The position numbers and the translations under genes were made by a program. Below, one piece after another: positions 1 to 6,590 of a stretch of 11,016 nucleotides of DNA; the stretch's first letter is position 1; each line of letters opens with the position of its first letter. The notes below the pieces were generated by a model, which had not been told where the DNA came from, ran no database searches, and worked only from the letters and a program-made list of their open reading frames with translations. This DNA comes from an uncultured Eubacteriales bacterium (lineage in GTDB: Bacteria > Bacillota > Clostridia > Oscillospirales > CAG-382), in NCBI GenBank assembly GCA_900546385.1, contig URCT01000088.1, positions 1 through 11,016 of the forward strand, written 5' to 3'.

Positions 1-433
1 TGATCCGCCGGTCTTCAATTTCATGCATATCGGAAAGATCCGCTTCAATTGTGCCGAGCCGGTCAATAGCGTTTGGCCGCAAAAGAGTTCGATTATTGAT
101 ATCCAGCAAAACCCAAGACGAGGTAGCATACGCGGCACGCACGCCGTTCAAGGTCACATCAAAATCACGGATAAACGAAACGCCGTGAACACCGCGCGGA
201 TATGTTGCCATAGTCACGTGATCATTGGAATGAATATCCGCAAAATATTCGAGAGTAAATTTGGTCACGACAAAAACGATACCGTTTTTGCGTAAAAAAT
301 TGTATGTCATGCCGCGGGCATCCAAATCGTCGCCGGCGGCTTTTTGAAATAAATGAAACAGCGTAGACGGCCGAATAATGTCATTCGGTTGAACTTCATA
401 GCTTTCGATTCTTGTTTGAAATACAGTTGACAT
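1..433 (-). CDS. Acyl-ACP thioesterase family protein (3' end outside the window)
   Basis: The 144 codons visible start at ATG 433, preceded by AAGGAG six or so bases upstream, and run open off the left edge. The translation (MSTVFQTRIESYEV..., then RPSTLFHLFQKAAGDDLDARG and FVVTKFTLEY) has the pattern of the first hotdog domain of bacterial acyl-ACP thioesterases (FatA-like, Pfam Acyl-ACP_TE): an N-terminal strand, a long helix carrying the FQ.AA..DL..RG stretch, then a beta strand ending near SWVLLDINNRTLLRP. Such enzymes hydrolyse acyl-ACP in the cytoplasm to release free fatty acids. The second hotdog domain, which carries much of the active site in this family, is not in the window, so catalytic residues cannot be checked. 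The gene follows the DUF6873 gene on the same strand after about 200 bases that contain an AT-rich palindrome. Family assignment is by recalled motif pattern. Confidence 0.8.
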   Translation of the reverse strand, partial: MSTVFQTRIESYEVQPNDIIRPSTLFHLFQKAAGDDLDARGMTYNFLRKNGIVFVVTKFTLEYFADIHSNDHVTMATYPRGVHGVSFIRDFDVTLNGVRAAYATSSWVLLDINNRTLLRPNAIDRLGTIEADLSDMHEIEDRRI

Positions 434-442
434 TTTGACTCC

Positions 443-577
443 TTATTTTTTATATCGATTGTATGTATGCTTTTTCTCGTTTTTGCTGCTGTTGCGACGT
501 TTGGTAAGGCCGCGGTTTTGTCGGATGATTTTTTCGCTGCGGCGGCTATTTTTGCAGTGAATTTGATAACTATACAC
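443..577 (-). CDS. Possible small very basic ORF ahead of the thioesterase gene
   Basis: A 44-codon reading frame starts at GTG 577 and ends at TAA 445-443. The stop overlaps the first bases of the AAGGAG Shine-Dalgarno of the thioesterase gene, an arrangement compatible with translational coupling. The peptide is strongly basic (contains SRRSEKII, LTKRRNSS and ends HTYNRYKK) and has no family I recognise. Against it: the GTG start has no well-spaced ribosome binding site, the frame is short, and A-rich DNA naturally encodes lysine and arginine. It may simply be the 5' leader of the thioesterase mRNA. Confidence 0.2.
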   Translation of the reverse strand: MYSYQIHCKNSRRSEKIIRQNRGLTKRRNSSKNEKKHTYNRYKK

Positions 578-580
578 CCT

Positions 581-612
581 GAATTATATAAAATTCTTAT
601 TTTATATAATTC
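581..612. repeat. Perfect AT-rich palindrome (13-bp arms, 6-base loop)
   Basis: GAATTATATAAAA (581-593) is the exact reverse complement of TTTTATATAATTC (600-612), with TTCTTA between. It lies 24 bases past the stop of the DUF6873 gene and about 150 bases before the thioesterase start. It lacks the GC-rich stem and trailing T-tract of an intrinsic terminator. On the minus strand the second arm contains a perfect TATAAT, but no matching -35 hexamer lies 16-18 bases upstream. It could be a regulator operator, a weak mRNA hairpin, or part of a promoter for the thioesterase gene. Confidence 0.6.
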
Positions 613-635
613 GCTATATCGCCTTACAGCCGTCT

Positions 636-1415
636 TTATCCCACTCTCCGGATCAACGGCAGCACGCTTCCATAGTCCGTTAACGGCTCATTGGACAGCG
701 AAACCGGCATAACATCGTATTTCCGACAGAATCGACGGATTTTTTCATACTCCGGATGCTTTTCAATGCAGCCGCAGAAAAACAATTTTGTTCCATCCGA
801 CGACGGATACGGCGCCGAGCTTGCGCCGCCGATAAAACCGTGCGCATATCCTGGAAGCTTTACAGCACCGCTTTTTATGAGCAGTACGTCCAGTTCGCGT
901 TCCATGCATTCTTTGGCGATTCCTTCATCTTCGGTAATCAGCGCGTTATCCGCAACCGTGCATACATTGCATTTTGCATATGCTTGCTCGACATGGATGA
1001 ATTTCCACCGGTATTTGAGAATCAGTTCCGCCATGCGCGGATGAATCACCTTTCGGTTTCCGATGATATAATTTCCGCACATCGCAAAATTCAGAATGCA
1101 ATCCTGCGGATACCGCACACCATCCTTACTGTTGCCGCGGAATCGTACAATATGCGTGGAATCGATATCATCTGCGAAAAAGAACATTTGTTTCTCGCAA
1201 AGTTTTGTTAACAGTGCAGACGTACTTTGTTCGACCAAGAATCCTTCATGATATGGAAATAAGAACAGATCCGGATGTGCGTTGATCGGCTCATCCAGTG
1301 CTTCGAAGCATGGAAGCTCGATGGTTTTATAGTAGCGCTTTAGACCGATTTTACAAGCGTCGGACATACGGTTATCGATGAAAACGCAGTTTTGTAACAG
1401 TTGAAACGGTATCAT
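636..1415 (-). CDS. DUF6873 family protein, predicted guanidino-modifying-enzyme (pentein) fold
   Basis: This 259-aa soluble protein starts at ATG 1415, and its first bases overlap the radA stop (ATGA), so the two are probably translationally coupled; GGAGAG sits eight bases upstream inside the end of radA. Motifs that suggest the DUF6873 / GME-fold family are YPQDCILNFAMCGNYIIGN (about residues 102-120), KCNVCTVADNALITEDEGIA (148-167), GYAHGFIGGASS (189-200) and the C-terminal LTDYGSVLPL (245-254). In the related pentein enzymes (arginine deiminase, amidinotransferases) a histidine in an HG motif and a C-terminal cysteine are catalytic. H192 is present here, but the C-terminal cysteine position appears to be lost, so enzyme activity is uncertain. 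Substrate and role are unknown. There is no signal peptide or membrane segment. Confidence 0.75.
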   Translation of the reverse strand: MIPFQLLQNCVFIDNRMSDACKIGLKRYYKTIELPCFEALDEPINAHPDLFLFPYHEGFLVEQSTSALLTKLCEKQMFFFADDIDSTHIVRFRGNSKDGVRYPQDCILNFAMCGNYIIGNRKVIHPRMAELILKYRWKFIHVEQAYAKCNVCTVADNALITEDEGIAKECMERELDVLLIKSGAVKLPGYAHGFIGGASSAPYPSSDGTKLFFCGCIEKHPEYEKIRRFCRKYDVMPVSLSNEPLTDYGSVLPLIRRVG

Positions 1416-2818
1416 TTACGATTCTCTCCGAACAGCTTTAATGTATCAAACAAACTTTTTACCGGCACGATGGCTGTCTTTCCGGCGATTTTATCCAACT
1501 GTGTTTTGGATTTTTCATAATTCCCATACGGGATAACCACCGTTTCAAAGCCAAGACGGACGCATTCACGTACACGATGCTCGATTCCGGCAATGGCGCG
1601 GCATTCACCGGCAAGCCCGATCTCCCCCATCGCGACCAATTTATCGTTTAACGGTATATCTTTACAGCCGGAAATCAACGCCATGCAAGCCGGCAGATCG
1701 GCTGACGGATCATCCACGCGCAGGCCGCCGACAACGTTCATATAAATATCGGTCGTTCCCAAGCGCAGTCCCAAACGTTTTTCCAAAACAGCCGAAAGCA
1801 GGTTCAAGCGCGTATAATCAAAGCCGGTAGAGGTTCTCCGCGGTGCCGGATAGACGGTCGGCGTGACAAGCGCCTGAATTTCGGCAAGCAGCGGCCGTGT
1901 GCCTTCCATGGCGCACATGGTGCAGTTTCCGGAAACGCCTAACGGCCGTTGGGATAAAAGGTATTCCGACGGATTTTCCACCTCGCACAAGCCCTCGGCT
2001 TCCATTTCGAAAATACCGATCTCGTTGGTTGAACCAAAACGGTTTTTCACGGCGCGCAGCATCCGATAGGCATACTGCTTGTCTCCGTCGAAATATAACA
2101 CCGTATCCACCATATGCTCTAACACCTTCGGACCGGCAATGGCACCGTCTTTATTGACATGGCCGACAATGATCACCGACACACCGTCGGTTTTGGCTGT
2201 TCGGATGAGCTTTGTAGCCGTGTTTTTCACCTGTGTAATGCTTCCGGCAACCGTTGCGGAATTGGAATCGGTCATGGTTTGGATGGAATCGATGATGACG
2301 ATATCGGGATTGACTGCACCGATTTCCGCCAAAATTTCGTTAATATCGGTTTCGGTGTATAATAAAATGTTTTCATTGGAAATACCGAGCCGCTTGGCGC
2401 GCAGCTTGATTTGGGAGGGCGATTCTTCGCCGGATACATATAAGAGGCGGTATTTGCCGCTGAGTACGCCGCAAATCTGCAAAAGCAGCGTGGATTTGCC
2501 GATACCGGGTTCGCCGGAAAGCAGCGTCACAGAGCCTTTGACGATGCCGCCGCCGAGCACGCGGTCGAATTCGCCGATACCGGTTTCAGAACGCGGTTCT
2601 TCGCGAATATCGATGCTGTTGATCGGAAACGACAAAGCTTTTTCACGCACCGGCGGCACATAGACTTTCTTGCCGAGCGAAGAAGCCGTGCCGACAGGCA
2701 CGGCACTCGGTTCCTGTTCCTCTAAAGTATTCCATTCGCCGCAGGCCGGACATTTCCCGAACCATTTAGCACTTACTGCTCCGCATTCGGAGCACACATA
2801 TTGCGTTTTCAACTTCAT
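1412..2818 (-). CDS. radA: DNA repair protein RadA
   Basis: RadA is a RecA-related hexameric helicase that promotes branch migration in recombinational repair. The 468-aa protein shows the full architecture: a four-cysteine zinc finger (CSEC...CPAC, C9, C12, C23, C26), Walker A GEPGIGKST (about 102-110), Walker B-like IVIIDSIQT (about 173-181), the RadA-specific KNRFG motif (258-262), and a C-terminal Lon-protease-like domain with MNVVGGLRVDDPSADL and GEIGLAGECRAI. An in-frame GTG at 2833 could add five residues, but ATG 2818 is preferred because GGAGAG lies seven bases before it and the resulting MKLKTQYVCSECG start is typical. It begins 20 bases after the cwlD-like gene and overlaps the DUF6873 start by 4 bases, so it sits inside an operon. 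Confidence 0.97.
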   Translation of the reverse strand: MKLKTQYVCSECGAVSAKWFGKCPACGEWNTLEEQEPSAVPVGTASSLGKKVYVPPVREKALSFPINSIDIREEPRSETGIGEFDRVLGGGIVKGSVTLLSGEPGIGKSTLLLQICGVLSGKYRLLYVSGEESPSQIKLRAKRLGISNENILLYTETDINEILAEIGAVNPDIVIIDSIQTMTDSNSATVAGSITQVKNTATKLIRTAKTDGVSVIIVGHVNKDGAIAGPKVLEHMVDTVLYFDGDKQYAYRMLRAVKNRFGSTNEIGIFEMEAEGLCEVENPSEYLLSQRPLGVSGNCTMCAMEGTRPLLAEIQALVTPTVYPAPRRTSTGFDYTRLNLLSAVLEKRLGLRLGTTDIYMNVVGGLRVDDPSADLPACMALISGCKDIPLNDKLVAMGEIGLAGECRAIAGIEHRVRECVRLGFETVVIPYGNYEKSKTQLDKIAGKTAIVPVKSLFDTLKLFGENRK

Positions 2819-2838
2819 ACCGGTTCTCTCCACATCGT

Positions 2839-3594
2839 CTATTCTGGTATGATTTCCCGACTGAAATCATTTTCGACAAAAGTTATTGTTGATATAAAAA
2901 CAGTAAACGCGATTTTCTTTTGGTATTCGCGGCTTGCAAGCAATTTTGCTTCTTCGGGATTGGATAAAAAGCCGCATTCGATCAGAACGGCCGGGATTTG
3001 CAAGGAATTTAACACCCGAATCCGATGATCCGCTTTTTTGATTTCTCGGTTGTTATCCGGATCCAAATAGGCTTTTGCATTCGTTTGAACGGTTTCGGCA
3101 AGATTCTTGCTCAACGGATGGTTTTTGGAATAATAGACCTGCAAGCCCTTGTATTTGGGGATTTCGAATTTGTTTTGATGAATGCTGATAAAGACGGCGT
3201 TGTCAAACTGCGACGCAAAGCGGACACGCTCAACTAAATCATAGTATTTTTTCCGGTTTTCCTGGCCAGCGCCATATAAAAGGCGGTCATCCGTGCGCGT
3301 CGGATTCACGGTATACGGCGTAAGGGATAAAAAGGCCTCGAGATCTTTGGTGAGTGCAAGATTCACATCTTTTTCGCGCACGCCGTTCGCAGCCGCGCCG
3401 CCGTCTTCCCCGCCGTGGCCGGCATCCGGAATCAAATGAATCGAACGCCGCTCGGACGCATTCAGCGCTCTTTGTGTGTCAGCATTTTGAAAAAACGCCG
3501 CCGAAAGCGGATTCCGCAACGCTAAAAGTCCGACAGCAAGCACAAAGGCAAGTGAAAACAAAAGGATTTTTCCGGTTTGTCTGATATTTCGCAC
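2839..3594 (-). CDS. cwlD: N-acetylmuramoyl-L-alanine amidase, CwlD-like
   Basis: A zinc-dependent peptidoglycan amidase (Amidase_3) that cleaves the peptide stem from muramic acid. The 251-aa protein has an N-terminal membrane anchor or signal segment (about residues 10-27) and one catalytic domain. Expected zinc ligands are present: H60 in DAGHGGEDGG, E74 in VREKDVN and H139 in SIHQN; the catalytic glutamate is E206 in VLIECGFLSN. Short length, a single domain and no SH3 or SPOR repeats fit CwlD, which in spore formers makes muramic-delta-lactam in the cortex, a requirement for germination. The start is GTG 3594; the upstream ribosome binding site is weak (GGTGATAGG). The gene lies between an unknown membrane protein and radA. 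A general cell-wall amidase role cannot be excluded. Confidence 0.88.
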   Translation of the reverse strand: MRNIRQTGKILLFSLAFVLAVGLLALRNPLSAAFFQNADTQRALNASERRSIHLIPDAGHGGEDGGAAANGVREKDVNLALTKDLEAFLSLTPYTVNPTRTDDRLLYGAGQENRKKYYDLVERVRFASQFDNAVFISIHQNKFEIPKYKGLQVYYSKNHPLSKNLAETVQTNAKAYLDPDNNREIKKADHRIRVLNSLQIPAVLIECGFLSNPEEAKLLASREYQKKIAFTVFISTITFVENDFSREIIPE

Positions 3595-3665
3595 AACCTA
3601 TCACCGTCCCACATAGTTTACGGAACAGTTTATGCGAAGCACCTGGCAATCATGCGTTTTTTCAA

Positions 3666-4271
3666 TCAAACGTTTTTCTTAGAGGAATCTGTCGTGTTGA
3701 AATTGATAATACCGCAGAAGGCTAAGCGATACAGAAGTCCGAGAAGCAAAATCGCGGCAAACAAAAACAGCAGCTGGAAAATGGCGTGTTCACTGAAAAA
3801 CACAATGGTCGGCGAAGCCGTTGTGGTTCGTACATTGTCCACATTCGTATAGTTTGTCAAGCCGACATCGATGCCCAAAATCTCACCGGCAAGCACGAAT
3901 TTTACAATCAAAAACCAAATGGTGTGAAAGGCACCGGCAAGTGCGGAAGCAAAAAACGTATAGACCGTATAGGCACCGACCACGACAACACTCGGCAAAA
4001 ACGCGATGCCGGCATAGGCAAGACCGGTGTGCGCGGAGAGTCCGTCTCCCCTGCCGGCGTTTTTCAAAATCTTGTCTTTTTGTCCGTCGTCAATAACGGC
4101 AAAGCCGACGACCGACAGGTAAAACAAGAAAGAAAAAATGCCGGACCAAACGCATAACGAGCCGGACAATGCCGACGAAACGAACAGCCCGAACAAAGAA
4201 AAAGCAAATTGGTTGAGCCAAAGCTTTTTGATCATTTTATTTTTTCTCGTCCAAAGTGCGGAAATTTTCAT
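3666..4271 (-). CDS. Hypothetical polytopic membrane protein
   Basis: I do not recognise the family. The 201-aa protein starts at ATG 4271 with a good GGAGG seven bases upstream; an alternative ATG twelve codons later has no ribosome binding site. About five hydrophobic segments are visible (roughly 20-38, 42-60, 84-107, 114-133 and 162-186), with a short charged loop DDGQKDKILKNAGRGDG (61-77) and a polar loop with several Asn and Thr (138-154). The basic N-terminus (RKNKMIKK) suggests an inside N-terminus. No catalytic motif is evident. It is the first gene of the minus-strand cluster and diverges from the recombinase gene at 4356; the 84-base gap must hold both promoters. The cwlD-like gene follows after about 70 bases. 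Confidence 0.7.
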   Translation of the reverse strand: MKISALWTRKNKMIKKLWLNQFAFSLFGLFVSSALSGSLCVWSGIFSFLFYLSVVGFAVIDDGQKDKILKNAGRGDGLSAHTGLAYAGIAFLPSVVVVGAYTVYTFFASALAGAFHTIWFLIVKFVLAGEILGIDVGLTNYTNVDNVRTTTASPTIVFFSEHAIFQLLFLFAAILLLGLLYRLAFCGIINFNTTDSSKKNV

Positions 4272-4301
4272 GAAAATGCCTCCAAAATTTACGAAATATG
4301 C

Positions 4302-4330
4302 TTTTCAAAATGTCGTATCTATGCTATACT
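4302..4330 (+). promoter_or_regulatory. Sigma-A-type promoter of the plus-strand recombinase gene
   Basis: TTTTCA (4302-4307, four of six matches to TTGACA) and TATACT (4325-4330, five of six to TATAAT) are separated by exactly 17 bases. The -10 lies about 26 bases before the ATG at 4356, leaving a short leader that holds the AAGGAAG ribosome binding site. Confidence 0.6.
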
Positions 4331-4355
4331 GAATCAAATTAAAGGAAGTGACTGT

Positions 4356-5387
4356 ATGGCAGACAGATTTGATTACAGCGACGCACCGGAGCTTGTTCGG
4401 CGTTTTTTGAACTACAAATCCGGCGTGCAGAATCGCTCTAAAATGACCGTTTATAATTATTATCACGATCTTTTGACGTTTTCACGGTTTCTTCTGAAAA
4501 CCAAAAGAGCGGAAAAGTATCAAACGATCGCAAACGAAGAAATCCCTTTTTCCGACGCGGATGACGACCTGTTACTGCACGTTACCAACGATGACATTTT
4601 CGAGTTTATGTCCTTTGCCGCAAGCACCTTGGAGAACCAAGCCCGTTCACGCGCACGCAAGCTTTCCTGCCTTCGCTCGTTTTATAAATACCTAATCGTT
4701 ACAATCAAGGTCATGGAAAATGATCCGACAAAAAATATTGAAGCGGCAAAAAAAGAAACGCGGCTTCCGAAATTTCTTTCGTTAGAGGAATCCAAAACAC
4801 TGCTTGCTTCGGTGGATGGCAAGTACGCCGAACGGGATTTTGCCATCATCACGCTGTTTCTCAATTGCGGCTTGCGTGTTTCCGAGCTGTGCGGCATCGA
4901 CCTAAACGATATCAGCACCGATTTAAGCACGCTTACCGTCATCGGCAAAGGCAACAAGGAACGCCGCGTTTATCTCAACGATGCCTGCCGCGATGCGCTA
5001 AGGGCTTATAAAAAGGTGCGTCTGAAAGATGTTAAGGAAGCCGACAAAAACGCGCTGTTTATATCCCGCAACCGAAACCGGATCAGTGTGCAAACCGTGC
5101 AATGGCTGATATATAAGCATTTGAACGAAGCCGGACTTGGCCATTTGGGTATGTCGGTGCACAAGCTGCGCCACACGGCGGCAACGTTAATGTACAACTA
5201 CGGCGGAACGGATGTCCGTGTGCTCAAAGACATTCTCGGGCACGAGGAGCTGTCTACCACGCAGATTTATACGCACGTCAGTCCGCAAAAGCTTGCAGAC
5301 GCGGCCAACAGCAATCCGTTAGCTGCCGGTGTCAAGCGCGTCGGTTTGCCAAAGGTAACGGATGCATCCGACGATGATGAAACTTAA
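4356..5387 (+). CDS. Tyrosine recombinase, XerC/XerD-like (catalytically complete)
   Basis: A 343-aa tyrosine recombinase. The frame is open further upstream, but ATG 4356 is the start: AAGGAAG is spaced seven bases before it and a promoter lies just ahead. The N-terminal SAM-like DNA-binding domain (about 10-115) includes SKMTVYNYYHDLLTFSRFL. The catalytic domain has all expected residues: R174 (CGLRVSEL), K198 (IGKGNKERR), H269 and R272 (HKLRHTAA), H296 (LGHEEL) and nucleophile Y305 (TTQIYTHV). An acidic tail DASDDDET ends the protein. It is about 40 residues longer than classical XerC/XerD. Such enzymes cut and rejoin DNA at dif-like sites, for example to resolve chromosome dimers. It is monocistronic with its own promoter and terminator. 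No flanking att repeats or phage genes suggest a mobile integrase, so a chromosomal Xer role is more likely. Confidence 0.9.
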   Translation: MADRFDYSDAPELVRRFLNYKSGVQNRSKMTVYNYYHDLLTFSRFLLKTKRAEKYQTIANEEIPFSDADDDLLLHVTNDDIFEFMSFAASTLENQARSRARKLSCLRSFYKYLIVTIKVMENDPTKNIEAAKKETRLPKFLSLEESKTLLASVDGKYAERDFAIITLFLNCGLRVSELCGIDLNDISTDLSTLTVIGKGNKERRVYLNDACRDALRAYKKVRLKDVKEADKNALFISRNRNRISVQTVQWLIYKHLNEAGLGHLGMSVHKLRHTAATLMYNYGGTDVRVLKDILGHEELSTTQIYTHVSPQKLADAANSNPLAAGVKRVGLPKVTDASDDDET

Positions 5388-5410
5388 TAAAAAGGACGAA
5401 CAGCCATACA

Positions 5411-5440
5411 AAGCTGCCGCAAATATGCGGCAGCTTTTGT
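5411..5440 (+). terminator. Rho-independent terminator of the recombinase gene
   Basis: AAGCTGCCGCA (5411-5421) pairs perfectly with TGCGGCAGCTT (5426-5436) around an AATA loop, followed by a T-rich stretch (TTTTGTTT). It sits 24 bases past the recombinase stop, between convergent genes. On the minus strand the stem is followed by only TTTG, so it probably works mainly for the plus strand. Confidence 0.85.
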
Positions 5441-5443
5441 TTC

Positions 5444-6460
5444 TCAGCCGCGATCTTCGAAGATTTTATCGTATTCTTCGTAGACTTCTTCGTCTTTATA
5501 ATACGGCGAAATCATGTACTTTTTGATAACCGGATAAGCCGCATACGCCCCGATGAAGAAAACGGTCGAGGTGGTGATGATGAGCGGCAGCGTTAAGCCG
5601 ACAAACGGCAGATAGACAAAAATATACACGTTGATGAAGCAGACAAGCAAGATTCCGGCAAGTGCGGCAAGATTGCGTTTGATCCCGAGAAACGCAAAAA
5701 TGAAGGAGTTCTTTAAGATTTTGAAAATCGACAGCTTAAATGTGACCATGATCAAGTACATATAGTTGCGCATAAAGCCATAGATGAAAATCAAAAAGAC
5801 GCACGCATAGAAAAAGACTTTCTCCATAAACGACCGTGGTTTGGCCGTCGGCGTAACCGTGACGGACGGGTCAAACGAATCGGATTCGTCGGGATTTTCC
5901 GTATCCGCAGCAGCCGGAGACGTGTTTTCTCGGTTAGTATCAATCGTTTCCGATTGTGCGTCATCCGGAACAGTTTCGGTTATCTGCGTATCGGAACCGG
6001 TTTCCGGCAAAACCGGCAAACGGTTGACATCCATACCGCTCCAAAAGAACAGGTCAAACACCAAAAGAACGATAACGGCTAAATCCAAAAGCCCCATAAG
6101 GATTCCCTGCTTCCAGTTGTGCTTGACCGCATACCGGAAATCCGACAGGATATAGACCGGGTCGCCGCGCACATAACCGCGCACCGCATACACAGCGCCC
6201 GTATTCACGATGCCGAACGCAAGTGCCGCAAGCACCAAAAATCCGTAAAAGGCGATCGGATAGCCCGAAAGCTGCCAAACGCCGAACGAAGCGATTAAGA
6301 TATAAACCGCCATTAACAGATTTAAGTTTGACAAATTCCAAAATTTTCGGCCATACATGATAAAAAAGCCGAAAAAGTCGGTTTGCACCGACGCGCGATC
6401 ATCGTTTTTCTTAACGCCCTTTGCCGGCGGTTCGTAGCTGAACAGCTTGAATTTTTTCAT
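5444..6460 (-). CDS. DUF624 / YesL-like membrane protein with an acidic loop
   Basis: The 338-aa protein has the DUF624 (YesL) signature: a cytoplasmic N-terminus, then FFGFFIMYGRKFWNLSNLNLL (about 29-49), and VRGDPVYILSDFRYAVKHNWKQG (97-119) between transmembrane segments. Hydrophobic helices lie at about 47-62, 70-95, 119-140, 214-238, 252-284 and 288-312. YesL-type proteins are often found with carbohydrate transport genes, but their role is unknown. Between the third and fourth hydrophobic stretches is an insert of about 65 residues (144-209) rich in Asp, Glu, Thr, Ser and Pro with no hydrophobic core, longer than I expect for the family. The C-terminus is acidic (YKDEEVYEEYDKIFEDRG). ATG 6460 is preceded by AAGGG. 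No sugar transporter is adjacent, so the neighbourhood gives no functional clue. Confidence 0.75.
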   Translation of the reverse strand: MKKFKLFSYEPPAKGVKKNDDRASVQTDFFGFFIMYGRKFWNLSNLNLLMAVYILIASFGVWQLSGYPIAFYGFLVLAALAFGIVNTGAVYAVRGYVRGDPVYILSDFRYAVKHNWKQGILMGLLDLAVIVLLVFDLFFWSGMDVNRLPVLPETGSDTQITETVPDDAQSETIDTNRENTSPAAADTENPDESDSFDPSVTVTPTAKPRSFMEKVFFYACVFLIFIYGFMRNYMYLIMVTFKLSIFKILKNSFIFAFLGIKRNLAALAGILLVCFINVYIFVYLPFVGLTLPLIITTSTVFFIGAYAAYPVIKKYMISPYYKDEEVYEEYDKIFEDRG

Positions 6461-6502
6461 GAAAATGTCCCTTTCAAAGGCTTTCGCGCGGATAATCCGA
6501 AC

Positions 6503-6542
6503 AAAAAAGCAAATGCACTCCGTACCACGGCAGAGTGCATTT
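6503..6542 (-). terminator. Rho-independent terminator of the proC-xerD transcript
   Basis: Read on the minus strand, AAATGCACTC (6542-6533) pairs with GAGTGCATTT (6520-6511), and a smaller CCGT/ACGG stem can form inside. The stem is followed by GC and six T residues (6508-6503). It lies about 50 bases past the xerD stop and before the DUF624 gene. Confidence 0.8.
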
Positions 6543-6590
6543 ATTATAAGCTAAAAATGTGAATTCAGCATGAACCATATGTAACCTATG

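Noticed and set aside
467..712. Plus-strand 81-codon frame beginning with a hydrophobic stretch
   Set aside because: It crosses the AT palindrome and the 3' end of the DUF6873 gene and has no Shine-Dalgarno; the hydrophobicity reflects the T-rich strand.
3615..3632. AGTTTA repeated 12 bases apart upstream of cwlD as a second dif-arm-like pair
   Set aside because: Only six bases are shared with the reverse complement of the 8490-8514 repeat, which is expected by chance.
4209..4355. N-terminal extension of the plus-strand recombinase
   Set aside because: It overlaps the divergent membrane-protein gene and the promoter, while ATG 4356 has a well-spaced AAGGAAG.
4356..5387. Phage or integrative-element integrase
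   Set aside because: No flanking direct repeats, tRNA, excisionase, relaxase or phage genes are visible, and the neighbours are housekeeping genes.
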